From positions 1-37,775 of the forward strand of contig NZ_BMGY01000041.1 in assembly GCF_014640435.1 (NCBI RefSeq): a DNA stretch of 37,775 nt, read 5' to 3'. Position 1 is the stretch's first letter; each line of letters starts with the position of its first letter. Positions 8,053 through 15,723 of the stretch are shown here, piece by piece. This stretch comes from Hymenobacter frigidus. GTDB lineage: Bacteria > Bacteroidota > Bacteroidia > Cytophagales > Hymenobacteraceae. Below the pieces are notes generated by a model that worked only from the letters and a program-made list of their open reading frames with translations, was not told the DNA's origin and searched no databases. The position numbers and the translations under genes were made by a program.

Positions 8053-8239
8053 CGCTGATTTTTGCTGATTAACCGTGATTTCGCTGATGCACGGCCAAAA
8101 AATGGGGAGAGAAAAAAGCCTTTTGATGGAAGACGAAAGGACAAAGAAAAAGGCGCTTCGTGGGAAGCGCCTTTTTCGTCCAATTTTCTGCCTGTTACCG
8201 TAATCAGCGAAATCACGGCTAGTCAGCGAAAATCAGTGG
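8053..8239. repeat. Inverted repeat filling the rplY-pth gap
   Basis: The left arm 8053-8088 (CGCTGATTTTTGCTGATT...) and right arm 8203-8239 (ATCAGCGAAATCACGGC...) are imperfect inverted copies of about 36 bases. The element begins exactly at the pth start and ends two bases from the rplY stop, so the whole gap is repeat plus a terminator at its centre. Confidence 0.7.
8147..8176 (-). terminator. Intrinsic terminator after rplY
   Basis: AAAAAGGCGCTTC and GAAGCGCCTTTTT form a perfect 13-base stem with a four-base loop, with T/A runs on both sides. It lies 66 bases beyond the rplY stop and before pth. Confidence 0.85.
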
Positions 8240-8241
8240 TT

Positions 8242-8814
8242 TTACTTGTTACCGGCGAGTTCGCCTTTCAGCGCACGCGGGATGGTGATGGTGGCGATGG
8301 GAGCATCGGCGCTGGTCAGGATAGTGTAGCCCTTGGGAACTACGGCACCTACCTTAATCGACTTGCCGAGCTCCATGGTGCTGATGTCAACTTCCACGTA
8401 ATCGGGCAGGTTCTCCATGGTCGCACGCACGCGCACTTTGCGCAGCTTGCTGGCCAGCTTGCCACCGGCCAATACGCCCGGCGATACGCCGATGTACTTC
8501 ACGGGGATGTCCATCTTCACCTCTTTGCCGTCTTCCAATTCCAGGAAGTCAACGTGTAGGAGCATTTCGTTCACGGGGTGGAACTGGGCGTCCTGCACGA
8601 TGGCGCGGTACAGGGTGCCTTCCACGTTCAGGTCCACGATGTGAGCCTCCGGCGTGTACAACAATTCGCGGAACAGGATAGCGGGCACAGAGAAGTGCAC
8701 AGTGTCCTTGCCGCCATACAACACGCACGGTACTTGAGCGTCGAGGCGTAATGCCTTGGCGTCCGTTTTACCGAGATTCGCTCTTTTAAACCCTACAATC
8801 TCGAGGCTTTTCAT
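8242..8814 (-). CDS. rplY: Large ribosomal subunit protein bL25 (long CTC form)
   Basis: This protein binds 5S rRNA in the 50S subunit. At 190 residues it is the long, two-domain CTC type. The N-terminal L25 domain is seen in MKSLEIVGFKR, QVPCVLYGG, HIVDLNVEG and HPVNEMLLHVDFLEL. A C-terminal beta domain follows (VKYIGVSPGVLAGGKL, LPDYVEVDIS, IPR). The start is fixed by the conserved N-terminus. A -7 element at 8878-8885 and a GC-rich leader hairpin lie upstream. It is followed by a terminator and then pth. Confidence 0.96.
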   Translation of the reverse strand: MKSLEIVGFKRANLGKTDAKALRLDAQVPCVLYGGKDTVHFSVPAILFRELLYTPEAHIVDLNVEGTLYRAIVQDAQFHPVNEMLLHVDFLELEDGKEVKMDIPVKYIGVSPGVLAGGKLASKLRKVRVRATMENLPDYVEVDISTMELGKSIKVGAVVPKGYTILTSADAPIATITIPRALKGELAGNK

Positions 8815-8840
8815 AAAAGTGGTTTTTGGGGATGAAAAAT

Positions 8841-8876
8841 GGCCCGTTTGCCACCATAGTTAGTCGCAAACGGGCC
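8841..8876 (-). promoter_or_regulatory. Leader hairpin between the rplY promoter and start
   Basis: GGCCCGTTTGC at 8841-8851 and GCAAACGGGCC at 8866-8876 form an 11-bp perfect stem with a 14-base loop. On the minus strand it begins next to the -7 element and is followed by CATTTTTC, resembling an intrinsic terminator in the 5' leader. It may be an attenuator or an RNA-stabilising structure; function is unknown. Confidence 0.5.
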
Positions 8877-8877
8877 G

Positions 8878-8885
8878 CAAAGGTA
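8878..8885 (-). promoter_or_regulatory. Candidate -7 element for rplY
   Basis: The minus strand reads TACCTTTG, a perfect TAnnTTTG match 63 bases upstream of the rplY ATG. No TTG is seen at the expected -33 spacing. Confidence 0.45.
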
Positions 8886-8952
8886 CGGGAAGGGATTGGG
8901 AATTAAAAGCTAAGCCAGCATTCCACTCCGCTCCAATCGCAATGACAGGTAA

Positions 8953-9879
8953 TTACACGAACAGCGAGCTGATGCTCTCGTGCGTTACCACGTTGCGGAT
9001 GGCGGCGGCAAACAGCGGAGCCAGCGAAATCACCCGGATTTTTTCGTTTTCCTGCTGCAGCGGAATGGTGTCGGTCGTAATCAGCTCGGTGAGGGCCGAG
9101 GCCCGAATGCGGTCGTGAGCCGGGCCGCTGAGCAAGGGGTGCGTAACCACGGCGCGCACCGAGCGGGCCCCGCGCTCCATCACCAGCTCGGCGGCTTTGC
9201 AGATGGTGCCGGCGGTGTCCACCATGTCGTCTACGAATACCACGTCCATGCCTTTCACGTCGCCAATCACCTGCATGGAGGCGATTTCATTGGCCCGCAG
9301 GCGCATCTTGTCGCACACCACGATTTCGGCCCCAAACTTCTTGGCGAAGGCGCGGGTGCGCACCACGCCGCCCACGTCGGGCGAGGCGAAAATCAGGTTT
9401 TCGAGGTTCAGGGACTTGATGTAGGGCGCCAGCACCGTGGCTCCGTCGAGGTGGTCGACGGGAATATCGAAGAAGCCCTGGATTTGGCCGGCGTGCAGGT
9501 CGCAGGTCATCAGGCGGTCGGTGCCCACGCTCTGGATGATGTTGGCCACCACCTTGGCGCCGATGCTCACGCGGGGCTTGTCCTTGCGGTCTTGCCGGGC
9601 GTAGCCCATGTAGGGCATCACGATGACGACTTTATGGGCCGAGGCACGCTTGGCGGCGTCCACCATCAGCATGAGCTCCATGAGGTGCTCGGCGGGAGGG
9701 AAGGTGCTTTGCACCAGGAATACCTCGCAGCCGCGAATGCTTTCGTTGAAGCTCGGGCCCATCTCATTGTCGGCGAAGCGCTGCAGACTGAGGTCGCCGA
9801 GCGTAGTACCGTAGGCGGTGGCAATGTTTTCGGCCAGGGCTCGGGATGCGCTGCCGGCAAATATTTTGACCTGTTTCAT
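8953..9879 (-). CDS. prs: Ribose-phosphate pyrophosphokinase (PRPP synthase)
   Basis: The enzyme makes PRPP from ribose 5-phosphate and ATP for nucleotide, His and Trp synthesis. The 308-residue length is normal. Motifs include FADNEMGPSFNESIRG, the ATP-binding PYMGYARQDRK, the metal site DLHAGQIQGFFDIPVDHL and the PRPP-binding VVFVDDMVDTAGTI. The ATG at 9877-9879 fits the family start KQVKIFAGSAS. A longer reading frame continues upstream through the tRNA-Gln gene, but that extension is not real coding sequence. The gene lies downstream of tRNA-Gln on the same strand, separated by a terminator. Confidence 0.96.
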   Translation of the reverse strand: MKQVKIFAGSASRALAENIATAYGTTLGDLSLQRFADNEMGPSFNESIRGCEVFLVQSTFPPAEHLMELMLMVDAAKRASAHKVVIVMPYMGYARQDRKDKPRVSIGAKVVANIIQSVGTDRLMTCDLHAGQIQGFFDIPVDHLDGATVLAPYIKSLNLENLIFASPDVGGVVRTRAFAKKFGAEIVVCDKMRLRANEIASMQVIGDVKGMDVVFVDDMVDTAGTICKAAELVMERGARSVRAVVTHPLLSGPAHDRIRASALTELITTDTIPLQQENEKIRVISLAPLFAAAIRNVVTHESISSLFV

Positions 9880-9993
9880 AGGGGAAGGTGCTGATTTTAG
9901 GGGCGTGGCAAGCTTTCGCTGGCCGGTTGAGATTAAAAAGAAGTCAGGGGCCAGGGTAGCCAGCCAAAACATACTGCGCGAGTGGAAAAAGCG

Positions 9994-10037
9994 AAAGGCG
10001 CTGACTACTCCGGAAATTGGAGAAGCCAGCGCCTTTT
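9994..10037 (-). terminator. Terminator after tRNA-Gln
   Basis: AAAGGCGCTGACTACTCC pairs with GGAGAAGCCAGCGCCTTT with two mismatches and a short loop. The minus strand continues into TTTCGC then TTTTT. It lies about 20 bases beyond the 3' end of tRNA-Gln. Confidence 0.8.
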
Positions 10038-10057
10038 GGTTTAATCGAGCATTGTTG

Positions 10058-10130
10058 TTGTCCGACCAGGGCTCGAACCTGGACTTTCTTGAATCAAAAT
10101 CAAGCGTGTTGCCGGTTACACCATCGGACA
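10058..10130 (-). tRNA. tRNA-Gln (anticodon TTG)
   Basis: The minus strand folds as a complete cloverleaf of 73 bases: acceptor TGTCCGA/TCGGACA, D arm GTGT/ACAC around AACCGGCA, anticodon stem CTTGA/TCAAG with loop TTTTGAT giving TTG, a five-base variable loop, and T arm CCAGG-TTCGAGC-CCTGG. The discriminator is A and CCA is not encoded. It has its own strong promoter and terminator. Confidence 0.95.
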
Positions 10131-10163
10131 ATTTCCCAGTGAGCTACGCGCTGGTTGGGACTG

Positions 10164-10193
10164 CAAATGTACTACTGGAAAAATTCGAGGCAA
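10164..10193 (-). promoter_or_regulatory. Promoter of tRNA-Gln
   Basis: On the minus strand TTG at 10193-10191 is followed after exactly 19 bases by TACATTTG at 10171-10164, matching the -33/-7 consensus. Transcription would start about 25-30 bases before the mature tRNA 5' end. Confidence 0.75.
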
Positions 10194-10334
10194 GTCTTTT
10201 GATAAAAATTTTCTGAAGAAAATGGGGCCGGTAGGCCGTGTAAAGGTGCCTGCCACGCATTGGCCCCTGATTCTCATGCGCTAAAGCGTGATAGAAAAAA
10301 ATAATCCCGTCGGCCTGGTCCTGAAACAGCGGGG

Positions 10335-10365
10335 TTGGAAAAACCGCGCTTCTGCCGTAATTTTG
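10335..10365 (+). promoter_or_regulatory. Promoter of atpD-atpC
   Basis: TTG at 10335-10337, a 20-base spacer and TAATTTTG at 10358-10365 match the Bacteroidota promoter. The predicted leader to the atpD ATG is about 35 bases. Confidence 0.75.
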
Positions 10366-10403
10366 CGGCCTGAAAAAGCATCACTTCATTATAATACAAC
10401 GCA

Positions 10404-11909
10404 ATGGCGAATACCGGTAAAATCACCCAGGTCATCGGCCCCGTCGTGGACGTAAGCTTCGCGGGCGAGAACACGAAGCTGCCCAACATCCTCGACGCGC
10501 TCGAAGTCACGAAAGAGAACGGCCAAGTGGTGGTACTGGAATGCCAGCAGCATTTGGGCGAGGACCGGGTTCGGACCATTGCCATGGACTCGACCGAGGG
10601 CCTGGCCCGCGGCGCCGAGGTTCGTTCGCTGGGCGCTCCAATTTCGATGCCAACCGGCGACGGTGTGAAAGGTCGTCTGTTCAACGTTATCGGTCAGGCC
10701 ATCGACGGTATTCCGCAGCCCAAGAGCGGCGTGCGGTTGCCCATTCACCGCAACGCCCCGGCCTTTGAAGAGCTGGCAACTTCGTCGGAAGTATTCTTCA
10801 CCGGCATTAAGGTTATCGACTTGCTGGCGCCTTATGTAAAAGGCGGTAAGATTGGTTTGTTCGGTGGTGCCGGCGTAGGCAAAACCGTACTGATTCAGGA
10901 GCTTATCAACAACGTGGCCAAGGCCTACGAAGGTCTGTCGGTATTTGCCGGCGTGGGCGAGCGTACCCGCGAGGGCAACGACTTGCTACGCGAATTCATC
11001 GAGTCCAACATCATTCTGTACGGCGATGCCTTTAAGCATTCGATGGAAGAAGGTGGCTGGGACCTGAGCAAGGTGGACATGGCGGCGATGGAAAAATCGC
11101 AGGCTACCCTCGTGTTCGGCCAGATGAACGAGCCCCCCGGAGCCCGTGCCCGTGTGGCCCTGTCGGGTCTGACGATTGCCGAGAGCTTCCGTGATGGTGA
11201 CGGCACCGGTGCCGGCCGCGACATCCTGTTCTTCATCGACAACATTTTCCGCTTCACGCAGGCGGGTTCGGAAGTATCGGCGCTCTTGGGCCGGATGCCT
11301 TCGGCCGTGGGTTACCAGCCCACGCTGGCCACCGAAATGGGTGCCATGCAGGAGCGCATCACCTCGACCAAGCGCGGTTCCATTACCTCGGTGCAGGCCG
11401 TGTATGTGCCGGCTGATGACTTGACTGACCCGGCCCCGGCCAACACCTTTGCCCACTTGGACGCCACGACGGTACTGAGCCGCAAAATCGCCGAGCTGGG
11501 CATTTACCCGGCCGTTGACCCGCTGGACTCCACCTCGCGCATTCTGTCAGCTGACATTCTCGGCGACGAGCACTACAACACCGCCCAGCGCGTGAAAGAG
11601 CTGCTTCAGCGCTACAAGGAATTGCAGGACATTATCGCCATCCTGGGTATGGATGAGCTGTCGGAAGAGGATAAGCAGGTGGTAAACCGTGCCCGTCGGG
11701 TGCAGCGTTTCCTGTCGCAGCCCTTCTTCGTGGCCGAGCAGTTCACCGGCCTTAAAGGCGTACTGGTTGACATCAAGGACACCATCCGCGGCTTCAACGA
11801 AATCATCGACGGCAAGCACGACCACCTGCCCGAAGCGGCGTTCAACCTGGTGGGTAATATCGAGGATGCCGTGGCCAAAGGCGAGCGCCTGATTGCCGAA
11901 GCCAAGTAA
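10404..11909 (+). CDS. atpD: ATP synthase F1 subunit beta
   Basis: This is the catalytic subunit of the F1 sector, cycling through ATP synthesis as the gamma stalk turns. The 501 residues match the family. Walker A is GGAGVGKT (154-161), Walker B lies in ILFFIDNIFRFTQAGSEVSA, and LGRMPSAVGYQPTLATEMG and the DELSEED loop follow. The start fits the short N-terminus ANTGKITQVIGPVVDV. It pairs with atpC downstream; the other F1Fo genes are not here, as in other Bacteroidota with split atp loci. A REPIN-like repeat sits between the two genes. Confidence 0.98.
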   Translation: MANTGKITQVIGPVVDVSFAGENTKLPNILDALEVTKENGQVVVLECQQHLGEDRVRTIAMDSTEGLARGAEVRSLGAPISMPTGDGVKGRLFNVIGQAIDGIPQPKSGVRLPIHRNAPAFEELATSSEVFFTGIKVIDLLAPYVKGGKIGLFGGAGVGKTVLIQELINNVAKAYEGLSVFAGVGERTREGNDLLREFIESNIILYGDAFKHSMEEGGWDLSKVDMAAMEKSQATLVFGQMNEPPGARARVALSGLTIAESFRDGDGTGAGRDILFFIDNIFRFTQAGSEVSALLGRMPSAVGYQPTLATEMGAMQERITSTKRGSITSVQAVYVPADDLTDPAPANTFAHLDATTVLSRKIAELGIYPAVDPLDSTSRILSADILGDEHYNTAQRVKELLQRYKELQDIIAILGMDELSEEDKQVVNRARRVQRFLSQPFFVAEQFTGLKGVLVDIKDTIRGFNEIIDGKHDHLPEAAFNLVGNIEDAVAKGERLIAEAK

Positions 11910-11925
11910 TTTAGAACGTCAAGCG

Positions 11926-12026
11926 GAACGTCATGCTGAGCGAAGCCGAAGCATCTCTACCGCAGGAGTAATTAGTTTAGTTACTCACGCAGTAGAGATG
12001 CTTCGGCTTCGCTCAGCATGACGTTC
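11926..12026. repeat. REPIN-like inverted repeat, copy A
   Basis: Two long arms run GAACGTCATGCTGAGCGAAG... and its inverse, with an inner GAGTAA/TTACTC pairing, so nearly all 101 bases can fold into one hairpin. It lies between atpD and atpC and ends 28 bases before the atpC start, so it should be transcribed within the operon mRNA. Related copies lie at 21130, 23601, 30995 and 36792. Confidence 0.9.
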
Positions 12027-12054
12027 TTTTTTAGCCTGACAATTCATCAAAAAA

Positions 12055-12300
12055 ATGCATTTAGAAATCATCACCCCCGACCGCAAGGTATTTGAAGGCG
12101 AAGTGACGGCAGCCCAGTTCCCGGGGGCCGATGGCTCGTTTGAAGTGCTGAACAACCATGCCCCGCTGATTGCCACCCTCAAGGCTGGTGATGTGACGCT
12201 GACCGGCGCGAGTGGCCGCGAGGTCATCCGCATCGAAGGCGGCGTGGTGGAAGTGCTGCGCAACAACGTGATTGTGCTGGCCGAAGGTGTCGTGGCCTAA
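12055..12300 (+). CDS. atpC: ATP synthase F1 subunit epsilon (short form)
   Basis: Epsilon couples the central stalk to the c ring. The 81-residue protein contains only the N-terminal beta-sandwich domain (MHLEIITPDRKVFEGEVTAAQFPGADG, LNNHAPLIATLKAGDV, GGVVEVLRNNVIVLAEG). It lacks the C-terminal helical domain that inhibits the enzyme in many bacteria; this short form is usual in the phylum. It is the last gene of the atpD-atpC unit and is followed by a strong terminator. Confidence 0.95.
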   Translation: MHLEIITPDRKVFEGEVTAAQFPGADGSFEVLNNHAPLIATLKAGDVTLTGASGREVIRIEGGVVEVLRNNVIVLAEGVVA

Positions 12301-12326
12301 CCGGCAGCGTACTCTTCGATTGGCTG

Positions 12327-12361
12327 AAAGCCGCTCCTGTTTGGCAGGAGCGGCTTTTTTT
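12327..12361 (+). terminator. Intrinsic terminator of atpD-atpC
   Basis: AAAGCCGCTCCTG pairs perfectly with CAGGAGCGGCTTT around a five-base loop and runs into seven T. It lies 27 bases after the atpC stop. Confidence 0.93.
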
Positions 12362-12428
12362 GTGCCGGGGGCCGAAGTGCGGGTTGCCGTGTCGTTATTT
12401 TGAGCGCAGACTTACTTGCCGTGTCCTT

Positions 12429-13484
12429 ATGAAATCATCCGACCCATTTGTTGCCGTCGAAAATATTTACACGCCGCGCCAGCGGTACGTGCTGCTGGTG
12501 GCCTCACTGGTGGGCCTGGCGGCCCTGATGGCATTTGGGCTGGCGCAGTACCTCACGGCGTTTCTGGCGGCGGGTATCCTGTTCGTGGTGTTTCGGCCGT
12601 GGTGGGTGGCGCTGGTGCACCGGCGGCGCTGGAACCGGCGGCTCGTGGCCATCGGCCTGCTGCTGGTGACGGTGGTGGTGCTCGTGATTCCGTTCTACGC
12701 CCTGACGTCGCTGCTGCTCGACCGGCTGATTGCCTTCGCCCGGAACCCCGAGCAGCTGATGGGCGTGATTCACAAGCTGGAAAGAGCCACCGGCTTCACC
12801 CTGACCGAGCAGCTGAACGTGCGCCAGGTGCTGCTGCAAGTAGCTCAAAAGGTGAGCAGCTGGCTACCCACGCTGGCCAGCAGCGCCCTCAATTTCCTGG
12901 TGATTGTGGGCCTGATGCTGTTCACGATGTACTACATGTTCATGCAGGAGACATTCTTTCTGCTGGGCCTGCACCGCTACCTGCCCTTCCGCGGCGAAAC
13001 GCTGCAGGAGCTGGGCGAATCGTTGAAAAACAACGTGAGCGCCAACGTGCTGGGGCAAGTGCTGGTGTCGGTGGTGCAGGGCATTCTGACGGGCCTCACG
13101 CTGTGGTTTTTCGCAGTACCCGACCCGTTATTCTGGGGTGTGGTAGCGTTTTTTGCGGCGTTTCTGCCGGTACTAGGCACGCCGCTGGTCTGGGGGCCGG
13201 CGGCGCTCTACCAGTTTTCGCAAGGGCACAACGGGCAGGCGCTGGGGATTCTGCTGGTGGGGTTTATCCTGATTATTAACGTGGATAACGTGCTGCGCAT
13301 CGTGCTGGCTAAGCGCATGGGCAACATTCACCCGCTGATTACGCTGGTGGGGCTGGTGCTGGGCGTGGAAATTTTCGGCATCATCGGGCTGGTGGTGGGG
13401 CCGCTGCTCGTCTCGTACTTCCTGGTTTTAATGGAGGTGTTCCGGCGTGAAAACCGGGCCCACAAGACTGGTCAGCCCACGTAG
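12429..13484 (+). CDS. AI-2E family transporter (PerM/YdiK-like membrane protein)
   Basis: The 351-residue integral membrane protein has about eight hydrophobic segments. They include paired helices near residues 20-60 and 78-95, a central soluble helical region (about 100-150), and the conserved C-terminal block NVLGQVLVSVVQGILTGL, PVLGTPLVWGPAA, INVDNVLRIVLAKR and EIFGIIGLVVGPLLV. The family was named for an AI-2 exporter, but members also move other solutes or ions, so the substrate is unknown. The ATG at 12429 begins a short polar N-terminus; upstream in-frame starts would run into the atpC terminator. The next gene starts 54 bases downstream. Confidence 0.88.
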   Translation: MKSSDPFVAVENIYTPRQRYVLLVASLVGLAALMAFGLAQYLTAFLAAGILFVVFRPWWVALVHRRRWNRRLVAIGLLLVTVVVLVIPFYALTSLLLDRLIAFARNPEQLMGVIHKLERATGFTLTEQLNVRQVLLQVAQKVSSWLPTLASSALNFLVIVGLMLFTMYYMFMQETFFLLGLHRYLPFRGETLQELGESLKNNVSANVLGQVLVSVVQGILTGLTLWFFAVPDPLFWGVVAFFAAFLPVLGTPLVWGPAALYQFSQGHNGQALGILLVGFILIINVDNVLRIVLAKRMGNIHPLITLVGLVLGVEIFGIIGLVVGPLLVSYFLVLMEVFRRENRAHKTGQPT

Positions 13485-13538
13485 CCGGAAAGCCGGACGC
13501 GTGCCGACCTTTGCGCTTTACGCTCCGCATTCCCCCTC

Positions 13539-14672
13539 ATGCACTTCCCGAATATCCAGCCCAAAATTACGCCCATCTACCAAACGTCGGTCTTCAAGTT
13601 TGAAGACCTCGACGCCGTGCGGCAATACTTCGACGAGCCGGGCAGCCGCTACCTCTACTCGCGCAACGGCAACCCGAATTCCGACGAGCTGGCCACTGCT
13701 GTCGCTCGCTGGGAAGGCGGGGTGGGCGCGGTGGCCACGGGCTCGGGCATGGCGGCCATCTTTGCGGCGTTGCTCACCTACTGCCAGGCCGGCGACCACG
13801 TGCTGTGCGCGGCCGACATCTACGGCGGCTCCGCGGCGCTGCTGAACCTGGAGCTGGCGCGGTTGGGCATCACGGTGAGCTACGTGCCGTTTGAGGACCT
13901 GGGCGACCTGCGCGCCTATCTGCAGCCCACCACCCGGCTGCTGCTCTGCGAAACCATGAGTAACCCCCTGCTGCGCGTGGTGAACTTACGCCAACTAGCC
14001 ACCGAGTGCCACCAGCACGGGCTGAAGCTGGTGGTGGACAATACCTTCGCCACGCCCGTGCTCACCCGGCCGCTGGCCTACGGGGCCGACCTCGTGCTGC
14101 ACAGCGTGACTAAGTACCTGGCCGGGCACTCCGACGTGACGGCCGGGGCCGTAGTGGCCCGCACCCCCGAAGACGTGGCGCGACTGCGCCAAATCGGCAC
14201 TGTATTCGGGCTCACGCTGAGCCCCATGGAAAGCTGGCTGGGCGTGCGCGGCCTCAAAACCATGCGCCTGCGCGTGGCGGCTCATAGCGAAAACGCCTGG
14301 GCCGTGGCTGATTTTCTGGACAAGCATCCCGCCGTGCAGGCGGTGTATTACCCCGGCTTACCCACGCACCCGGAACACGGGCTGGCTACCACGCAGGGCG
14401 CGGGCCGCTTTGGTGGGATGCTCTCGTTCCGGCTACCCGACGATGCGGCAGTGGTCAACTCCTTCATGCAGCGCAGCCAACTGTTTCCCTTCGCGCCTTC
14501 GCTGGCGGGCGTTGATTCGTCGTGCTCGCACCCACTTTACACCTCGCACCGGGCCCTCACCGATGCCCAGCGGGCCGGATTGGGTATTACCGTGGGCCTA
14601 GTGCGGCTGAGCGTGGGCATTGAGCCGGTGGAGGAATTGCTGGCTGACCTCGCGCACGCACTGGCGTCGTAA
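13539..14672 (+). CDS. Trans-sulfuration family PLP enzyme (cystathionine gamma-synthase/lyase type)
   Basis: A 377-residue fold-type I PLP enzyme of the Cys/Met metabolism family. Seen are YSRNGNPNSDELATAVA, the cofactor-stacking Tyr in DIYGG, ETMSNPLLRVVNL, the PLP-binding Asp167 in VVDNTFATPV, the Schiff-base Lys192 in HSVTKYLAGHSDVTAG, and LGVRGLKTMRLR. It could act as cystathionine gamma-synthase, cystathionine lyase or methionine gamma-lyase; sequence by eye does not separate these. The last codons and stop lie inside a 25-base perfect inverted repeat. A -7-like ACCTTTG lies about 25 bases upstream of the start. Confidence 0.9.
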   Translation: MHFPNIQPKITPIYQTSVFKFEDLDAVRQYFDEPGSRYLYSRNGNPNSDELATAVARWEGGVGAVATGSGMAAIFAALLTYCQAGDHVLCAADIYGGSAALLNLELARLGITVSYVPFEDLGDLRAYLQPTTRLLLCETMSNPLLRVVNLRQLATECHQHGLKLVVDNTFATPVLTRPLAYGADLVLHSVTKYLAGHSDVTAGAVVARTPEDVARLRQIGTVFGLTLSPMESWLGVRGLKTMRLRVAAHSENAWAVADFLDKHPAVQAVYYPGLPTHPEHGLATTQGAGRFGGMLSFRLPDDAAVVNSFMQRSQLFPFAPSLAGVDSSCSHPLYTSHRALTDAQRAGLGITVGLVRLSVGIEPVEELLADLAHALAS

Positions 14673-14726
14673 TAAGCGAGTACCCTGAATTTCCAATTCG
14701 AGGTACTCGCTTATTACGACGCCAGT
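14660..14726. terminator. 25-bp perfect inverted repeat between convergent genes
   Basis: Bases 14660-14684 are repeated exactly and inverted at 14702-14726, with a 17-base loop. The left arm includes the last four codons and stop of the PLP enzyme gene. It can serve as a bidirectional terminator, though no T run follows. It may have arisen by inverted duplication of the gene's end. Confidence 0.7.
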
Positions 14727-14733
14727 CGGCTGC

Positions 14734-15339
14734 TTACAGCTTATCCGATACCTGCGTAGATATCTGACGGGCTGTGCGCAGGGCCTGAAACTCGGCTTGC
14801 TGCGAGCGAAGGGTCAGCTTATCATCGAGCGAAAATCCCGACCGCAACTGCTCATACCGGTCGTTGAGGCTACTCATCACGGCGGCGGCTCTGGCCCAGT
14901 CGACGGGCTTCCAGTTCTGGCGGTCGTTGCGCACCCGCTCGATGAACGATTGATAAGTACTGAGCAGCGCGGAAGGGGAAAGGGTCGCTACGGTAGTTTT
15001 CCGGCGCAAAAACGAGGATATCTGGGCATCGTTGGCCTTGGCGTCGGCCAAGTCGGTATTGCTTGTGCCGGCGTTAGTCGTCGTTGTGCCAATTGTGCCG
15101 GGCATGGGCGTGCCGGGCATGGGCGTGCCCGCCGGGAGCGTAGTGGTGCGAGTGGTACGTCGGATGACCTTGCCGGTGGCCGGGTCCAGGTCTTCAGTCA
15201 CCTCGGTTACCTGCTGCGTGCCGGCCGTAGTTTTGGTAGTGGTAGGCACTGGGGCGGTCGTTTTGGGGGGAGTAGTCTGGGCCGTAGCAGCCAGGGGCAA
15301 TGCCAGCAGGAGGGCGGCGAAGGTGTGCGGGAGTTTCAT
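14734..15339 (-). CDS. Secreted threonine-rich hypothetical protein
   Basis: The 201-residue protein has a clear signal peptide (MKLPHTFAALLLALPLAATAQ). A low-complexity Thr/Pro/Gly-rich region follows (about 22-100), including PGTPMPGTPMPGT encoded by a tandem 15-base repeat. A predicted helical C-terminal region from about residue 105 is rich in Arg, Gln and Ser. The ATG at 15337-15339 begins the signal peptide; an upstream start would add 46 basic residues. No family is recognised. The helical part might be a coiled adaptor or matrix-type domain, but that is a guess. Confidence 0.72.
   Translation of the reverse strand: MKLPHTFAALLLALPLAATAQTTPPKTTAPVPTTTKTTAGTQQVTEVTEDLDPATGKVIRRTTRTTTLPAGTPMPGTPMPGTIGTTTTNAGTSNTDLADAKANDAQISSFLRRKTTVATLSPSALLSTYQSFIERVRNDRQNWKPVDWARAAAVMSSLNDRYEQLRSGFSLDDKLTLRSQQAEFQALRTARQISTQVSDKL
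15095..15130. repeat. Tandem 15-base repeat inside a gene
   Basis: GTGCCGGGCATGGGC occurs twice in direct tandem (15095-15109, 15110-15124) with a partial third copy. On the minus strand it encodes PGTPM repeats in the secreted protein. Copy number could vary in frame by slippage. Confidence 0.75.
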
Positions 15340-15723
15340 AGTTGAATAAGAAATGACTGAGCCTTTAACGGCAAAAGGAGCGCGGCTGGACGGAAGCGAC
15401 GGGCGCGCAGCCGCCAAGTGCAAGGTTCGCGCCATAACGTAGGTAGTGCTTCTGGTGTGTGGAGTGCGCTTTGTCAAGGCTACTGAGGGACGTTTGATTA
15501 TTAGCCCTTAGCACATGGCTTCAGCCCTGCGGCGTAGTCCTCAAATTTTTTTTGGGCAAAGCCGCACTGCCGTTGGGGCACCAGGCACCCGCGTAATCGG
15601 TGCCCCAAAGCCCAATAATTCAGGACGTTTCTACCGTTATCCGCTCTGCATCCCAGAAAAACATAACATTGGAAAAGGGCCTTTTTTCAGTGTTGGCGCG
15701 TAATGATGGCGTAATATTGACCC
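15340..15723. other. 384-base gap without a supported gene
   Basis: No convincing gene is seen. It holds a 10-bp perfect hairpin (TTGGGGCACC at 15573-15582, GGTGCCCCAA at 15599-15608) and a T8 run at 15546-15553. A plus-strand frame of 62 codons at 15515 has no recognisable features and was not called. It probably carries promoters for the flanking divergent genes, but no clean -33/-7 pair was found. Confidence 0.5.

Noticed and set aside
8980..9894. Plus-strand open frame of 304 codons opposite prs
   Set aside because: Antisense shadow of a clearly conserved enzyme.
9880..10131. In-frame N-terminal extension of the PRPP synthase by 84 residues
   Set aside because: It runs through the tRNA-Gln gene and a terminator hairpin, and the family start fits the ATG at 9879.
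11926..12026. Repeat pairs considered as a CRISPR array or insertion-sequence ends
   Set aside because: Each copy is a single two-arm hairpin with no regular spacers, no enclosed transposase gene and no visible target-site duplication.
15515..15703. 62-codon plus-strand frame
   Set aside because: It runs across a hairpin and a T8 run, has no domain, signal or codon-use support, and looks like chance.
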